NCBI RefSeq assembly: GCF_046707225.1
Contig: NZ_JBJKOP010000004.1
Location: 1 to 13,782, forward strand
Reading direction: 5' to 3'
Length of the DNA stretch: 13,782 nucleotides
DNA from: Caproicibacter sp046707225
GTDB taxonomy: Bacteria; Bacillota; Clostridia; Oscillospirales; Acutalibacteraceae
The notes under the pieces are model-generated. The model was not told the origin of the DNA. It ran no database searches and worked only from the letters and a program-made list of their open reading frames with translations. The position numbers were made by a program, and so were the translations under genes. Positions 1-6,383 of this stretch are shown one piece after another. How positions within the stretch are numbered: the first letter of the stretch is position 1; every line of letters begins with the position of its first letter.

Positions 1-1
1 A

Positions 2-118
2 GAAAACCCGGATAACCGGAATTACGGAGTGGGGCGAATTTTGCTGGCACTGGAGCAAAGAGGCGTGAACGCCAGTCGCTCCACCGTGCGGCGCGCCATG
101 AAAAAGGGAGGGTTACTG
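2..118 (+). pseudogene. IS3-family transposase (OrfB) fragment
   Basis: The frame starting at base 2 reads through a peptide containing NYGVGRILLALEQRGV and STVRRAMKKGGLL. This matches the N-terminal HTH_21-type segment of IS3-family OrfB transposases (a Y-G-x-R-R-I-like stretch followed by a second DNA-binding helix). No DDE catalytic core follows: after KGGLL the frame runs into unrelated sequence, and the homology stops at about base 118. The left part lies outside the window. Just beyond the break begins a fragment of a different transposase on the other strand, so this is a decayed insertion-sequence junction rather than a working element. Family assignment is from remembered motif resemblance. 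Confidence 0.6.
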
Positions 119-126
119 AAAGCACC

Positions 127-262
127 GTGGATAGCGTTCATTATTAGGCGGTTGTCTTTTGCAGGACGCCCCTGCTTTTTATATTTATCCAAAGTAAATA
201 TAATCCTTGATGCGGTTCCATTCTTCATCGCTTCATTCATATCGTCTTCTTGTTGTTGCCAT
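127..262 (-). pseudogene. IS5-family transposase N-terminal remnant, frameshifted
   Basis: Reading leftwards from the ATG at 262-260 gives MATTRRRYE, an in-frame TGA (235-233), then SDEEWNRIKDYI. After a frameshift the - strand continues KKQGRPAKDNRLIMNAIH and ends near base 127. Joined together this is the familiar start of IS5-family (DUF4096-type) transposases: R-x-Y-E-L-S-D-E-x-W, then G-R-P-x-K-D-N-R and N-A-I. At least two lesions (a stop codon and a frameshift) plus loss of everything after residue ~45 make it clearly dead. It abuts the IS3-like fragment, so one element was probably inserted into or recombined with the other before both decayed. Confidence 0.7.
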
Positions 263-588
263 TTACATCACCGCATTTATTATACCATATTTGTGCATCT
301 TTTCTTTTTCAAACACGCCCTAATACGCTTTATATACTTCAAATGTAAATTAAAACTTTTTGGCCATAAATAGGTGATAGAACTAATTATTGCCGATGAG
401 GTGCTCCAATAGACTAAGGAACTGACGGGGTTTGTTGTCTGTGTAATGCAGGCGATAAGCCCTTTAATTTTACCTTGATACAAGGTTGTTAGTATCGCCA
501 AGATAGTTTGCGACCGAAAAAAAGTCTTGATGTGGAAGACTGCGAGGCCGTTTATCCAATCGTCTATTATTGGGTACAAGGTAAACAT
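263..588. other. AT-rich stretch without a credible intact gene
   Basis: No convincing intact gene is visible. A + strand frame from 493 to the TAG at 634-636 has protein-like composition (for example SLDVEDCEAVYPIVYYW) but has no start codon and is preceded by a stop at 490-492. An earlier piece of the same frame (421-489) reads TDGVCCLCNAGDKPF. This may be the tail of a decayed gene of unknown family. The opposite-strand frame of about 100 codons over the same bases has no ribosome binding site or recognisable motif and is probably a shadow. Confidence 0.3.
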
Positions 589-633
589 AATGAGCAGCTT
601 GAATTCAGCCTTGAATTGCCCTGCTTGCTCATT
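589..633. repeat. Inverted repeat overlapping the stop codon of the membrane-protein gene
   Basis: AATGAGCA (589-596) pairs perfectly with TGCTCATT (626-633). Inside lies a second perfect arm pair, AATTCA (602-607) and TGAATT (612-617), with loop GCCT. The outer stem covers the TGA stop (631-629) of the - strand gene. No strong T-run follows on the - strand, so it is not a classical intrinsic terminator, but it may act as a 3' end stabiliser or weak terminator. Confidence 0.4.
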
Positions 634-1192
634 TAGCGATGTATGAGTGCTTACAATATGGGCACTTAGGATAATCTATATCGTGCTTTCTTCCACATTC
701 AGGGCAAATCCTTTGCGCAATTTGATTTCCCCCTTTTAAATTATCTAATGAATCTAATTTCTCTAACTGCTTTTTTTTAAAACGATATAACTTAGCTTTT
801 TTTAAGTAAACTATTCCAAACCATATACAAATCAAAATAGCTACCCCAAAAACAACTGTAATGACGATAAAGTTAAATAAAGGAGAACCTTCAGTAAATG
901 TAACCACAGAATAAGGAGTATTGCTGAGAAATAAAAATTTTATAAGAAAACAATAGAAAATGATTAAACCTGCTGCTTGAATAAACATCCAGATAGTGAG
1001 AGGCATAGCATTACCTGAAGCTTTAATGGCGGGGGGTGTTTTTCCTGTGCCTACATAATATCCAGGATTAAACTGATTATTCTGATATTCAATCATTTCA
1101 TCTATATAATTATCCTCTGTCTGTTGTTCTTCATCAAAGGAATCTTTCTCGGAATTTTTATCTAAGCTGAAATCATTGTCCTGTTTTGACAT
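629..1192 (-). CDS. Small membrane protein with C-terminal zinc ribbon
   Basis: This 187-aa protein is not one I recognise as a named family. Residues 1-45 are very acidic and polar (many D, E, N, Q), probably disordered. Two strongly hydrophobic segments follow at about 66-90 and 105-130, so both termini should lie on the same side of the membrane. After a basic stretch (KKAKLYRFKKK) comes a short zinc ribbon, C163-x2-C166 and C177-x2-C180 (CPEC and CPYC), typical of small cytosolic zinc fingers attached to membrane anchors. The ATG has a purine-rich AGGTGGGTGG stretch just upstream. It stands alone between apeB and an inverted repeat at its stop codon. The low GC content matches the surrounding AT-rich region. 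A function cannot be inferred. Confidence 0.8.
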   Translation of the reverse strand: MSKQDNDFSLDKNSEKDSFDEEQQTEDNYIDEMIEYQNNQFNPGYYVGTGKTPPAIKASGNAMPLTIWMFIQAAGLIIFYCFLIKFLFLSNTPYSVVTFTEGSPLFNFIVITVVFGVAILICIWFGIVYLKKAKLYRFKKKQLEKLDSLDNLKGGNQIAQRICPECGRKHDIDYPKCPYCKHSYIAK

Positions 1193-1304
1193 TTATTCCA
1201 CCCACCTATTATATAAACAATATGAATTTGTACTGATTATTCATTATTCCGCAACTGCGAAGTTCGATCACCATATTCAATTTTCCGGTTCGTTCATAAT
1301 ATGA

Positions 1305-2618
1305 TCAGCAAAGTGTATAGGAACCCATTCCTTCGTCTTTGAGTGCCATGGAAAAGAATTTCCGCATAGCATTTGCAAGATACGCAGGGTCTTTGGTGCC
1401 GGCCGTTTCATAAGGAGAATGCATTGCCAGCTGTGCGAGACCTATATCCACTGTATTCAAAGAAATATGTGAGTTGGAGATATTACCCAGCGTAGAGCCG
1501 CCAGGCATATCCGAACGATTAAAGAATTCCTGATAAGGCACGTTGGCCTTTTCACAGATGGCTTTGAAAATGGCTGCCGAAACTGAGTCAGTGGTGTACC
1601 GCTGGTTAGCATTATACTTGATCACAATACCGCAGTTCATGCGAGGACGATTTACAAGGTCGGCCTTATCCGGATAGTTTGGATGCACCGCGTGTGCATT
1701 GTCTGTCGAGACCATGAAGCTGGAAGCAATGGCAGTGCGGTTCTGTTCCGCTGTTCGACCGCAGGCAATTCCAATGCGTTCCAATGTATCAGAAAGAAAA
1801 GTGGAATCAGCTCCCTGCTTTGTGCCGCTGCCAACTTCCTCGTTGTCAAATACTGCAAAGACGGGGACGCTTTTTTCATTTTCGTCTGCATCCAGAAATC
1901 CGCGAAAATTGGCATAACTACATTCTAGATCATCCAGACATCCGGCGGAAATAAATTCGTTATGAGCTCCCCAGGTAGTACCAGGTGTGCGGCTGTAGAG
2001 GAACAGATCACTGCCGGCGATAGCGTTTCTTTCGACTTTTGCACTTTCTGCTATAATATCCATAAAGGTCTCTTTGACGCCAAAATCTCCCAGGATGGGC
2101 AGCATATCGTTCTGTGGATTGTATGAATGACCCTCGTTGGCATGGCGGTCCATGTGGATGGCCAGACTCGGGATCATCACAAAGTCGCGGTCTACGTTTA
2201 CCAGCTTGCTTATAAATCGGTTGCCCTTGCGGAGCATCAATTTGCCGGCAATGGACAGGGGACGGTCAAACCATGGTGCGCACAGCATGCCGCCATACTT
2301 TTCGACGTTTAGTTTGACATAGGTATTCTCCACACCGATTTCAGGATTTTCTTTGACTTTAAAGCTGGGGGAATCACTATGAGACGCGGCAATCTGATAG
2401 CCGGTAAAGTCTTTCCGGGAGACCCGAAAAGCTATAATTGAAGATTCGTTACGTGTCACGAAATATTTTTCACCCTCTGTGAGGGACCAATGGTTTCCTT
2501 CTGAGAGCTCCGTATAACCAGCTCCCATGAGTGTGCGGCGGACATTGTAAATTGCATGGTAACAGGTCGGACTCTTCTGAAGAAAGCTCAGAAGATCGGT
2601 CGTAATGCTTTCATACAT
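1305..2618 (-). CDS. apeB: M18 family aminopeptidase
   Basis: This 437-aa cytosolic metallo-aminopeptidase has the expected length for the M18 (aspartyl aminopeptidase-like) family, which removes N-terminal residues from peptides with two zinc ions. All hallmark motifs are visible: ASHSDSP (metal-ligand His80), GCLDDL (Asp ligand near 229-230), FDNEEVGS (catalytic and ligand Glu260/Glu261), STDNAHAVHPNY (Asp306), SDMPGGSTLG (370-379) and LAMHS (His400 ligand). The start is supported by AGAGGTAG upstream of the ATG. It appears intact and monocistronic. The genes immediately upstream on the same strand are decayed, so apeB is the conserved housekeeping survivor of this region. Function follows from family knowledge; the residues are seen directly. 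Confidence 0.95.
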   Translation of the reverse strand: MYESITTDLLSFLQKSPTCYHAIYNVRRTLMGAGYTELSEGNHWSLTEGEKYFVTRNESSIIAFRVSRKDFTGYQIAASHSDSPSFKVKENPEIGVENTYVKLNVEKYGGMLCAPWFDRPLSIAGKLMLRKGNRFISKLVNVDRDFVMIPSLAIHMDRHANEGHSYNPQNDMLPILGDFGVKETFMDIIAESAKVERNAIAGSDLFLYSRTPGTTWGAHNEFISAGCLDDLECSYANFRGFLDADENEKSVPVFAVFDNEEVGSGTKQGADSTFLSDTLERIGIACGRTAEQNRTAIASSFMVSTDNAHAVHPNYPDKADLVNRPRMNCGIVIKYNANQRYTTDSVSAAIFKAICEKANVPYQEFFNRSDMPGGSTLGNISNSHISLNTVDIGLAQLAMHSPYETAGTKDPAYLANAMRKFFSMALKDEGMGSYTLC

Positions 2619-2668
2619 TTTTAATCTACCTCTTTATTTGCTGTCTTTATCATATATTAATATACGAA

Positions 2669-2788
2669 CTATATGCTCATAATCTTTTTGGCAGAGCATG
2701 CGAATACATATACAATGCGTCGGTGCTTCCAATCGATATATTTGCTCGATTTTAAATACTCTTCGATCGAATTGGAAAGCAGTATCAT
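2669..2788 (-). pseudogene. Possible transglutaminase-like protein N-terminal remnant
   Basis: A 39-codon frame starts at the ATG at 2788-2786, preceded by AGGTGAAG, and ends in TAG. It contains EEYLKSSKYIDWKH, which resembles the opening of transglutaminase-like cysteine peptidases (a Y-L-x-x-x-x-Y-I-D-x-x-H-P-type stretch before the catalytic domain). Here the usual Pro after His is Arg and the frame stops soon after; the catalytic Cys-His-Asp core is missing. A longer overlapping frame (2634-2852) on the same strand has no recognisable motif. The call rests on a short resemblance only. Confidence 0.3.
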
Positions 2789-2937
2789 AGTCTTCACCTG
2801 TTTGCATTATATAAAATATATGCTGTTTGCAAGCACTTTTATATGGAATCAAGTAAACAAACTGAGAAGTTCGGGAAATACTCTGGGCTTCCCATTATCC
2901 CGCTTACATGTAGTACTGTATATTGGCCAATAAGAAT

Positions 2938-3287
2938 TTAATAATCAATGTACGCGATTGTCGCAATCATCCTTAATTTGACATACAGGATGCTTGCTAC
3001 ATTGGCAGGAATAGTAACTGGCATCGTAATAAAGCCACCAAAGCCAGTCACGAATCCCAATGCAGAACATTTTGCTACTTGATACTTCTCCAAAAGAAAA
3101 CCAGGGCGAAAAGTTACTCCGGGGGCGAAAATCCGGAAGGGAGATAAGAATATATTTTATAAAATAATAGAGTACAAACATAGCCTATAGCACCACATAC
3201 CAAGCCGATGACTTTGTGCAGTACACCGGCTGATTGCATTTTATTATAGTATCTATCAAGATGAAGCTTTTCCTCATATTTCAGCAT
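2938..3287 (-). pseudogene. EcsC-family protein, frameshifted and truncated
   Basis: The N-terminal part begins at an ATG (3287-3285) with a strong AAGGAGAAAG site and reads MLKYEEKLHLDRYYNKMQ onward to a stop near 3114. A different - strand frame then carries EKYQVAKCSALGFVTGFGG and MPVTIPANVASILYVKLRM, ending in TAA at 2940-2938. That second segment is the signature of EcsC-domain proteins (A-x-G-x-x-T-G-x-G-G followed by the P-A-x-x-A-S-x-x-x-x-x-R-M-I-A-x-I-A block). The two frames join only through a shift somewhere around 3114-3160, and the C-terminal third of the family is absent. EcsC-domain proteins are of poorly known, membrane-related function. The strong ribosome site suggests recent inactivation. 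Confidence 0.6.
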
Positions 3288-3620
3288 AACTTTCTCCTTA
3301 CAAAATACATGCTTCAGCCGGTCGCTACTTGCTTTGTAAATGGCATAAACATGAGGCAAAGTTGAGTACCCCAAGATTGAACGGCGGAGCTGTTCTACTT
3401 TCTGGCAGAGAAACTGACGGAAAAGCTCGGCGCGGAGGACTTCCAAATCGCGTTGGAAAAAAAGCTGTAAGGCAAAGCACTGGAATCAGCAATCAACCAC
3501 AGTGTCGGCACCTTCTCTTTTTGCAGCAATCGCCGCCGGGATCGCCACGTGCCCGCCTTCGACACAAAGCACGTCACAGGAACACCTTGCGATTCGTCTT
3601 CAAACGATGAACCATCAATA
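3288..3620. other. GC-rich scrap with protein-like fragments of unknown origin
   Basis: Positions 3380-3600 are visibly richer in GC than both flanks. On the + strand, 3384-3473 reads AELFYFLAEKLTEKLGAEDF and ends at TAA a few residues later, with GC-rich third positions, but a stop (3378-3380) lies just upstream and there is no start. On the - strand, near 3570-3490, a frame reads GGHVAIPAAIAAKREGADTV before a stop. The two cannot both be shadows of one gene, as they lie over different bases. They look like joined fragments of deleted genes. I do not recognise either family. A longer frame on the - strand (up to 3446) runs into the EcsC remnant and is probably not translated from its own start. 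Confidence 0.3.
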
Positions 3621-4421
3621 CTAGATTTCTTCACTGCTTACGAAAAGCGGAAGATAATTCATACCGGTGGACATATGCTTTCCCATATCAAGGATATCTT
3701 TTAATAAGACATCCTTATTTTCTTTTACAAAAGATTCACTTCCGCGAATACTGATTGCTGCGATAAATTTTTGTTTGGAAACAAAAACAGGTACTGAAAT
3801 ACAGTAAAAGTCTGTAAAAAGATCGCCAGGCAAAATGCAATAGCCATTGTGACGAATCTGCTGCAATTGCCTTTTTAAAAGTATTTTATCTGTAATGGTA
3901 TGCGAAGAATAGCGGGTTAAATTTTCCTGCTCAAAGAATTTGTTCTGAAATTCGGGCGAGGCATATGCCAACAGGACTTTTCCGAGTGCAGTCGCATGGA
4001 GCGGAAAAGGAGTCCCTGCTGTTACAAACGATTCATTGGTTCCTAGTACGCTTAAATAGACCCCTTTCATCGAGTTGCCAAAAGTACCGAGACTTAAATT
4101 ACACATTGTATATTTTTTCAAAAGGGAATAGCTGCAAGATTCAAAAAAGCGCGTTGCGGGATTCTGTGACTGAAAAAGCATCCCAAGTTCAAACAGCTTA
4201 CTGCTCAGCTGATATTTCCCATCAGCGGATTTCTGCAGATACTGATGGTATTCCATCGTACGAAGCAAATTATATGTCGTTACCTTATTAATATTAAGTT
4301 TCCGACTGATTGCCGGAGGGCTTAGAGGAATTCCATAACGTGCCAAAAACTCAAGTATTTCAAATGCTTTATCTAAAGATCGATTTGTCGCCGTATGTTT
4401 TTGATTCAAATCATCATTCAT
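3621..4421 (-). CDS. IclR-family transcriptional regulator
   Basis: This 266-aa protein has standard IclR-family length. Residues ~12-75 form the winged helix-turn-helix (RSLDKAFEILEFLA, then LSPPAISRKLNINKVTTYNLL as recognition region). Residues ~85-255 form the effector-binding domain with the characteristic HATALGKVLLA block (142-152) and a C-terminal SVPVF/AAISI strand pair. IclR proteins bind small carboxylic or aromatic acids and often control adjacent catabolic operons. It is divergent from the nine-gene catabolic cluster beginning at 4701 with 279 bp between them, so it is the likely regulator of that cluster and probably of itself. GAGAGGT precedes the ATG. Whether it activates or represses, and its ligand, cannot be seen. 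Confidence 0.92.
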   Translation of the reverse strand: MNDDLNQKHTATNRSLDKAFEILEFLARYGIPLSPPAISRKLNINKVTTYNLLRTMEYHQYLQKSADGKYQLSSKLFELGMLFQSQNPATRFFESCSYSLLKKYTMCNLSLGTFGNSMKGVYLSVLGTNESFVTAGTPFPLHATALGKVLLAYASPEFQNKFFEQENLTRYSSHTITDKILLKRQLQQIRHNGYCILPGDLFTDFYCISVPVFVSKQKFIAAISIRGSESFVKENKDVLLKDILDMGKHMSTGMNYLPLFVSSEEI

Positions 4422-4457
4422 ATTTTACCTCTCTGTTTTGAGACCCTTATATTTTGT

Positions 4458-4486
4458 ATTATTAAACTTTTTGCTATCAGTGTCAA
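4458..4486 (-). promoter_or_regulatory. Sigma-A type promoter of the IclR-family gene
   Basis: On the - strand a perfect TTGACA (4486-4481) is followed after exactly 17 bases by AATAAT (4463-4458), a five-of-six match to the -10 consensus. The start codon of the regulator lies about 36 bases further on, behind GAGAGGT. Position, spacing and match make this a convincing promoter. Confidence 0.75.
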
Positions 4487-4576
4487 CTCAATTTTAAGAA
4501 ACTAGAGAAACAATGTGGCCGATACACACAGACCAAAGTCGCCGAATTATTTAAAAGCACTGTATTCAGAAAATAA
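4481..4576 (+). other. Possible remnant of a DNA-binding protein C-terminus
   Basis: An open + strand frame without a start reads across 4481-4573 and ends at TAA (4574-4576). It includes CGRYTQTKVAELFKSTVFRK, loosely reminiscent of the helix-turn-helix tail of resolvases (Y-T-Q-x-x-V-A-x-L-F followed by S-T-V-x-R). It overlaps the -35 box of the regulator promoter. It may be a chance frame; the evidence is a single short resemblance. Confidence 0.2.
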
Positions 4577-4700
4577 ATAGTCAATAAATTGTGCAGAAGC
4601 ATAATATATTAAAATTTAGTATAGATTTTTAAACTATTAATATAAAAATATTGCATCTGAAGGTTAGAACAACTTATGATGTGTTCAAGGAGGTATCAAT
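4487..4700. promoter_or_regulatory. Control region of the divergent catabolic cluster
   Basis: This is the rest of the 279-bp gap between the regulator and the first catabolic gene. It becomes very AT-rich from about 4560. It contains CATAAT (4600-4605), TATAGA (4620-4625) and TATAAA (4641-4646), but none has a good -35 at 16-18 bases, so the + strand promoter may depend on activation. AAGGAGG (4687-4693) is an excellent ribosome site for the first gene. An IclR operator would be expected here, but I cannot identify a clean palindrome. Confidence 0.45.
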
Positions 4701-5492
4701 ATGGTATTGACACAAGAGCAGATCGAAGAGCAGGGAAAGCTCCACTTTGAAGCAATCAAAACCCGTAAACTCCTTACGCCACCGAGTTATCTGTACCCGG
4801 ATATGGGTTACGACGATGCTTATGCGATAGCAAGCGCGATGGTGAAAGAGTATCAAAAAGCAGGATTTACGGAATCCGGCAAAAAAGTGGGGCTAACTAG
4901 CAATGTCATGAGAAAGCACGCTGGAATCTCGGAACCTGATTATGGAATAATCTTTCACGAACTGTGCTATTCAAACGAAAGCGATGTTGAATTTGAAAAA
5001 TTCGCGCAACCTTTAATAGAAGCGGAACTTTGCTTTAAATTGAGTAAGGATCTGCAAGGCGAAAGTATCTCGGTAGAACAAGTGCTTGCGTCGACAGAAT
5101 ATATCGTGCCGGCACTCGAAATCGTCGATATTCGTCAAAAAATCGACAATCCTCGGAAAATCTTCGATACGGTTGCCGACAACGCTTCTTTCGGCGCTTA
5201 TGTTCTGGGCGACACCCCGATTAAGCCTTATCAGATCGATTTGGGTCTTGTGGGCTTTGTTTTCGAGCATAACAATCATCAGGTTGAGGTCTCCTGCGGT
5301 GCCGCCGTTCTTGACCATCCTGCGAAATCCGTCGCATGGCTGGCAAAGCGTTTTACGCAACTGGGCAACCCATTAAAAGCGGGCGAGATGGTGATGTCCG
5401 GCTCGGCCATCACCATTCTCGCGGCTCAAAAAGGGGACAATTTCCGTTGCCGATATGGGAGACTTGGCGAAGTGTCGGCTAATTTTGTGTAA
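4701..5492 (+). CDS. 2-oxopent-4-enoate hydratase-like enzyme (MhpD/HpaH type, FAH fold)
   Basis: This 263-aa cytosolic enzyme belongs to the MhpD/DmpE/HpaH branch of the fumarylacetoacetate hydrolase fold, whose members add water to a 2-hydroxydienoate (2-oxo-4-enoate) to give a 4-hydroxy-2-oxoacid. The metal-binding triad is intact: E107 and E109 in LIEAEL, and E140 in PALEIVD, at almost the same numbering as I recall for E. coli MhpD. K62 in GKKVGLTS is the conserved active-site lysine region, and GAAVLDHPAKSVAWLA (200-215) and GEMVMSGS (228-235) are typical late motifs. It is the first gene of the cluster with a perfect AAGGAGG 7 bases before the ATG. A paralog follows 21 bases later; which is hydratase and which decarboxylase is judged by the pathway logic only, since both activities occur in this family. 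Confidence 0.85.
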   Translation: MVLTQEQIEEQGKLHFEAIKTRKLLTPPSYLYPDMGYDDAYAIASAMVKEYQKAGFTESGKKVGLTSNVMRKHAGISEPDYGIIFHELCYSNESDVEFEKFAQPLIEAELCFKLSKDLQGESISVEQVLASTEYIVPALEIVDIRQKIDNPRKIFDTVADNASFGAYVLGDTPIKPYQIDLGLVGFVFEHNNHQVEVSCGAAVLDHPAKSVAWLAKRFTQLGNPLKAGEMVMSGSAITILAAQKGDNFRCRYGRLGEVSANFV

Positions 5493-5513
5493 TCGCATGA
5501 GAGGTGAATAACG

Positions 5514-6338
5514 ATGAAGACTTCAACTGAATTACTGCGCGCACTTGCGGAACAATCATTGCGGGGAGAACGCGAAGCCCGCTCGATTGACCAGTTTTAC
5601 AAAACATACCCAGACATGGATTTGCACGATGGTTACGCAGGACAGAAAATCCGGGTAAAGATGATGGAAGCCGAAGGTTACCAGCGTGTGGGCGCCAAAT
5701 TGGGAGGAACCAGTCTGGCGAAAAGCAAACAGATTGCAACCGATTTGACCGCGGGCAAATTTGTTCCGCGAAAAGCTCCCAAATGCGGCATTTTGATGAA
5801 TTACATGCGCTTAGGCGAAAATGAGGATTTGAAGCTGCAGGAACTAATCCACCCTAAGCTGGAAGCTGAGCTTGCCTTTGTCCTGAAAAAAGAGCTTTAT
5901 GGTCCTTATATTACCGCTCCGGATGTCATGATGGCAACCGCTTTCGTCACTCCGGCGTTTGAAATCATCGATAGCCGTTTCCACGATTTTAAAATGGGCG
6001 GCCAGTCAGACGCGCTGATTGACAATTTATCATCTGCGCGGTTTAAATTGGGTTCCGTCTGCAAAGACCCTTTCGAGGTTGACATGGTCGGCATGGGTGT
6101 CAGAACGAGCTTTAACGGCTCCTATACCGGCTACAGTGCCACAGGCGCGGTCATGGGGCACCCGGCGAGAGCGGTTGCGTCGCTTTGCAAAACGCTTTAT
6201 GAAGAGATGGAGATGGGGCTGCCGGAAGGGGCCATTATCCTGACAGGAGCAATCTGCGCTTCTCATGTTTTGAATCTAGGCGACGAAGTTGTTTCGGACT
6301 TTGAAGGATTAGGGTCTCTGCGTCTTTGTGTTGTCTGA
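5514..6338 (+). CDS. MhpD/DmpH-family enzyme, probable 2-oxo-3-enedioate decarboxylase or second hydratase
   Basis: This 274-aa paralog of the preceding protein has the same fold. The Mg/Mn ligands E117, E119 (PKLEAELAF) and E150 (TPAFEIIDSR) are kept, as is K62 in VGAKLGGTS. In meta-cleavage pathways DmpH (4-oxalocrotonate decarboxylase) and DmpE (hydratase) are homologous partners that work as a complex, and this tandem pair mirrors that arrangement. It differs from its neighbour by a longer loop (MGGQSDALIDN, 161-171) in the position that follows the last metal ligand. GAGAGGTG precedes the ATG. I infer the decarboxylase role from pairing; a second hydratase of different chain length is the main alternative. 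The sequences have diverged enough that this is not a recent duplication. Confidence 0.8.
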   Translation: MKTSTELLRALAEQSLRGEREARSIDQFYKTYPDMDLHDGYAGQKIRVKMMEAEGYQRVGAKLGGTSLAKSKQIATDLTAGKFVPRKAPKCGILMNYMRLGENEDLKLQELIHPKLEAELAFVLKKELYGPYITAPDVMMATAFVTPAFEIIDSRFHDFKMGGQSDALIDNLSSARFKLGSVCKDPFEVDMVGMGVRTSFNGSYTGYSATGAVMGHPARAVASLCKTLYEEMEMGLPEGAIILTGAICASHVLNLGDEVVSDFEGLGSLRLCVV

Positions 6339-6383
6339 CTAGACCCGCTCTGCCCTATTTTTTGTAAGGAAGTTTAAATAGAT

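Noticed and set aside
280..588. A 102-codon frame on the - strand
   Set aside because: It has no ribosome site, no recognisable motif and a skewed composition; it lies opposite another weak frame in AT-rich DNA.
1193..1304. A TATAAT box just ahead of the 187-aa membrane protein gene
   Set aside because: It lies only about ten bases before the ribosome-binding region and has no -35 at a proper distance, so the evidence for a promoter is too weak to list.
2673..2933. An 86-codon frame on the + strand
   Set aside because: It lies opposite the transglutaminase-like remnant, with no start signal and no motif; probably a shadow.
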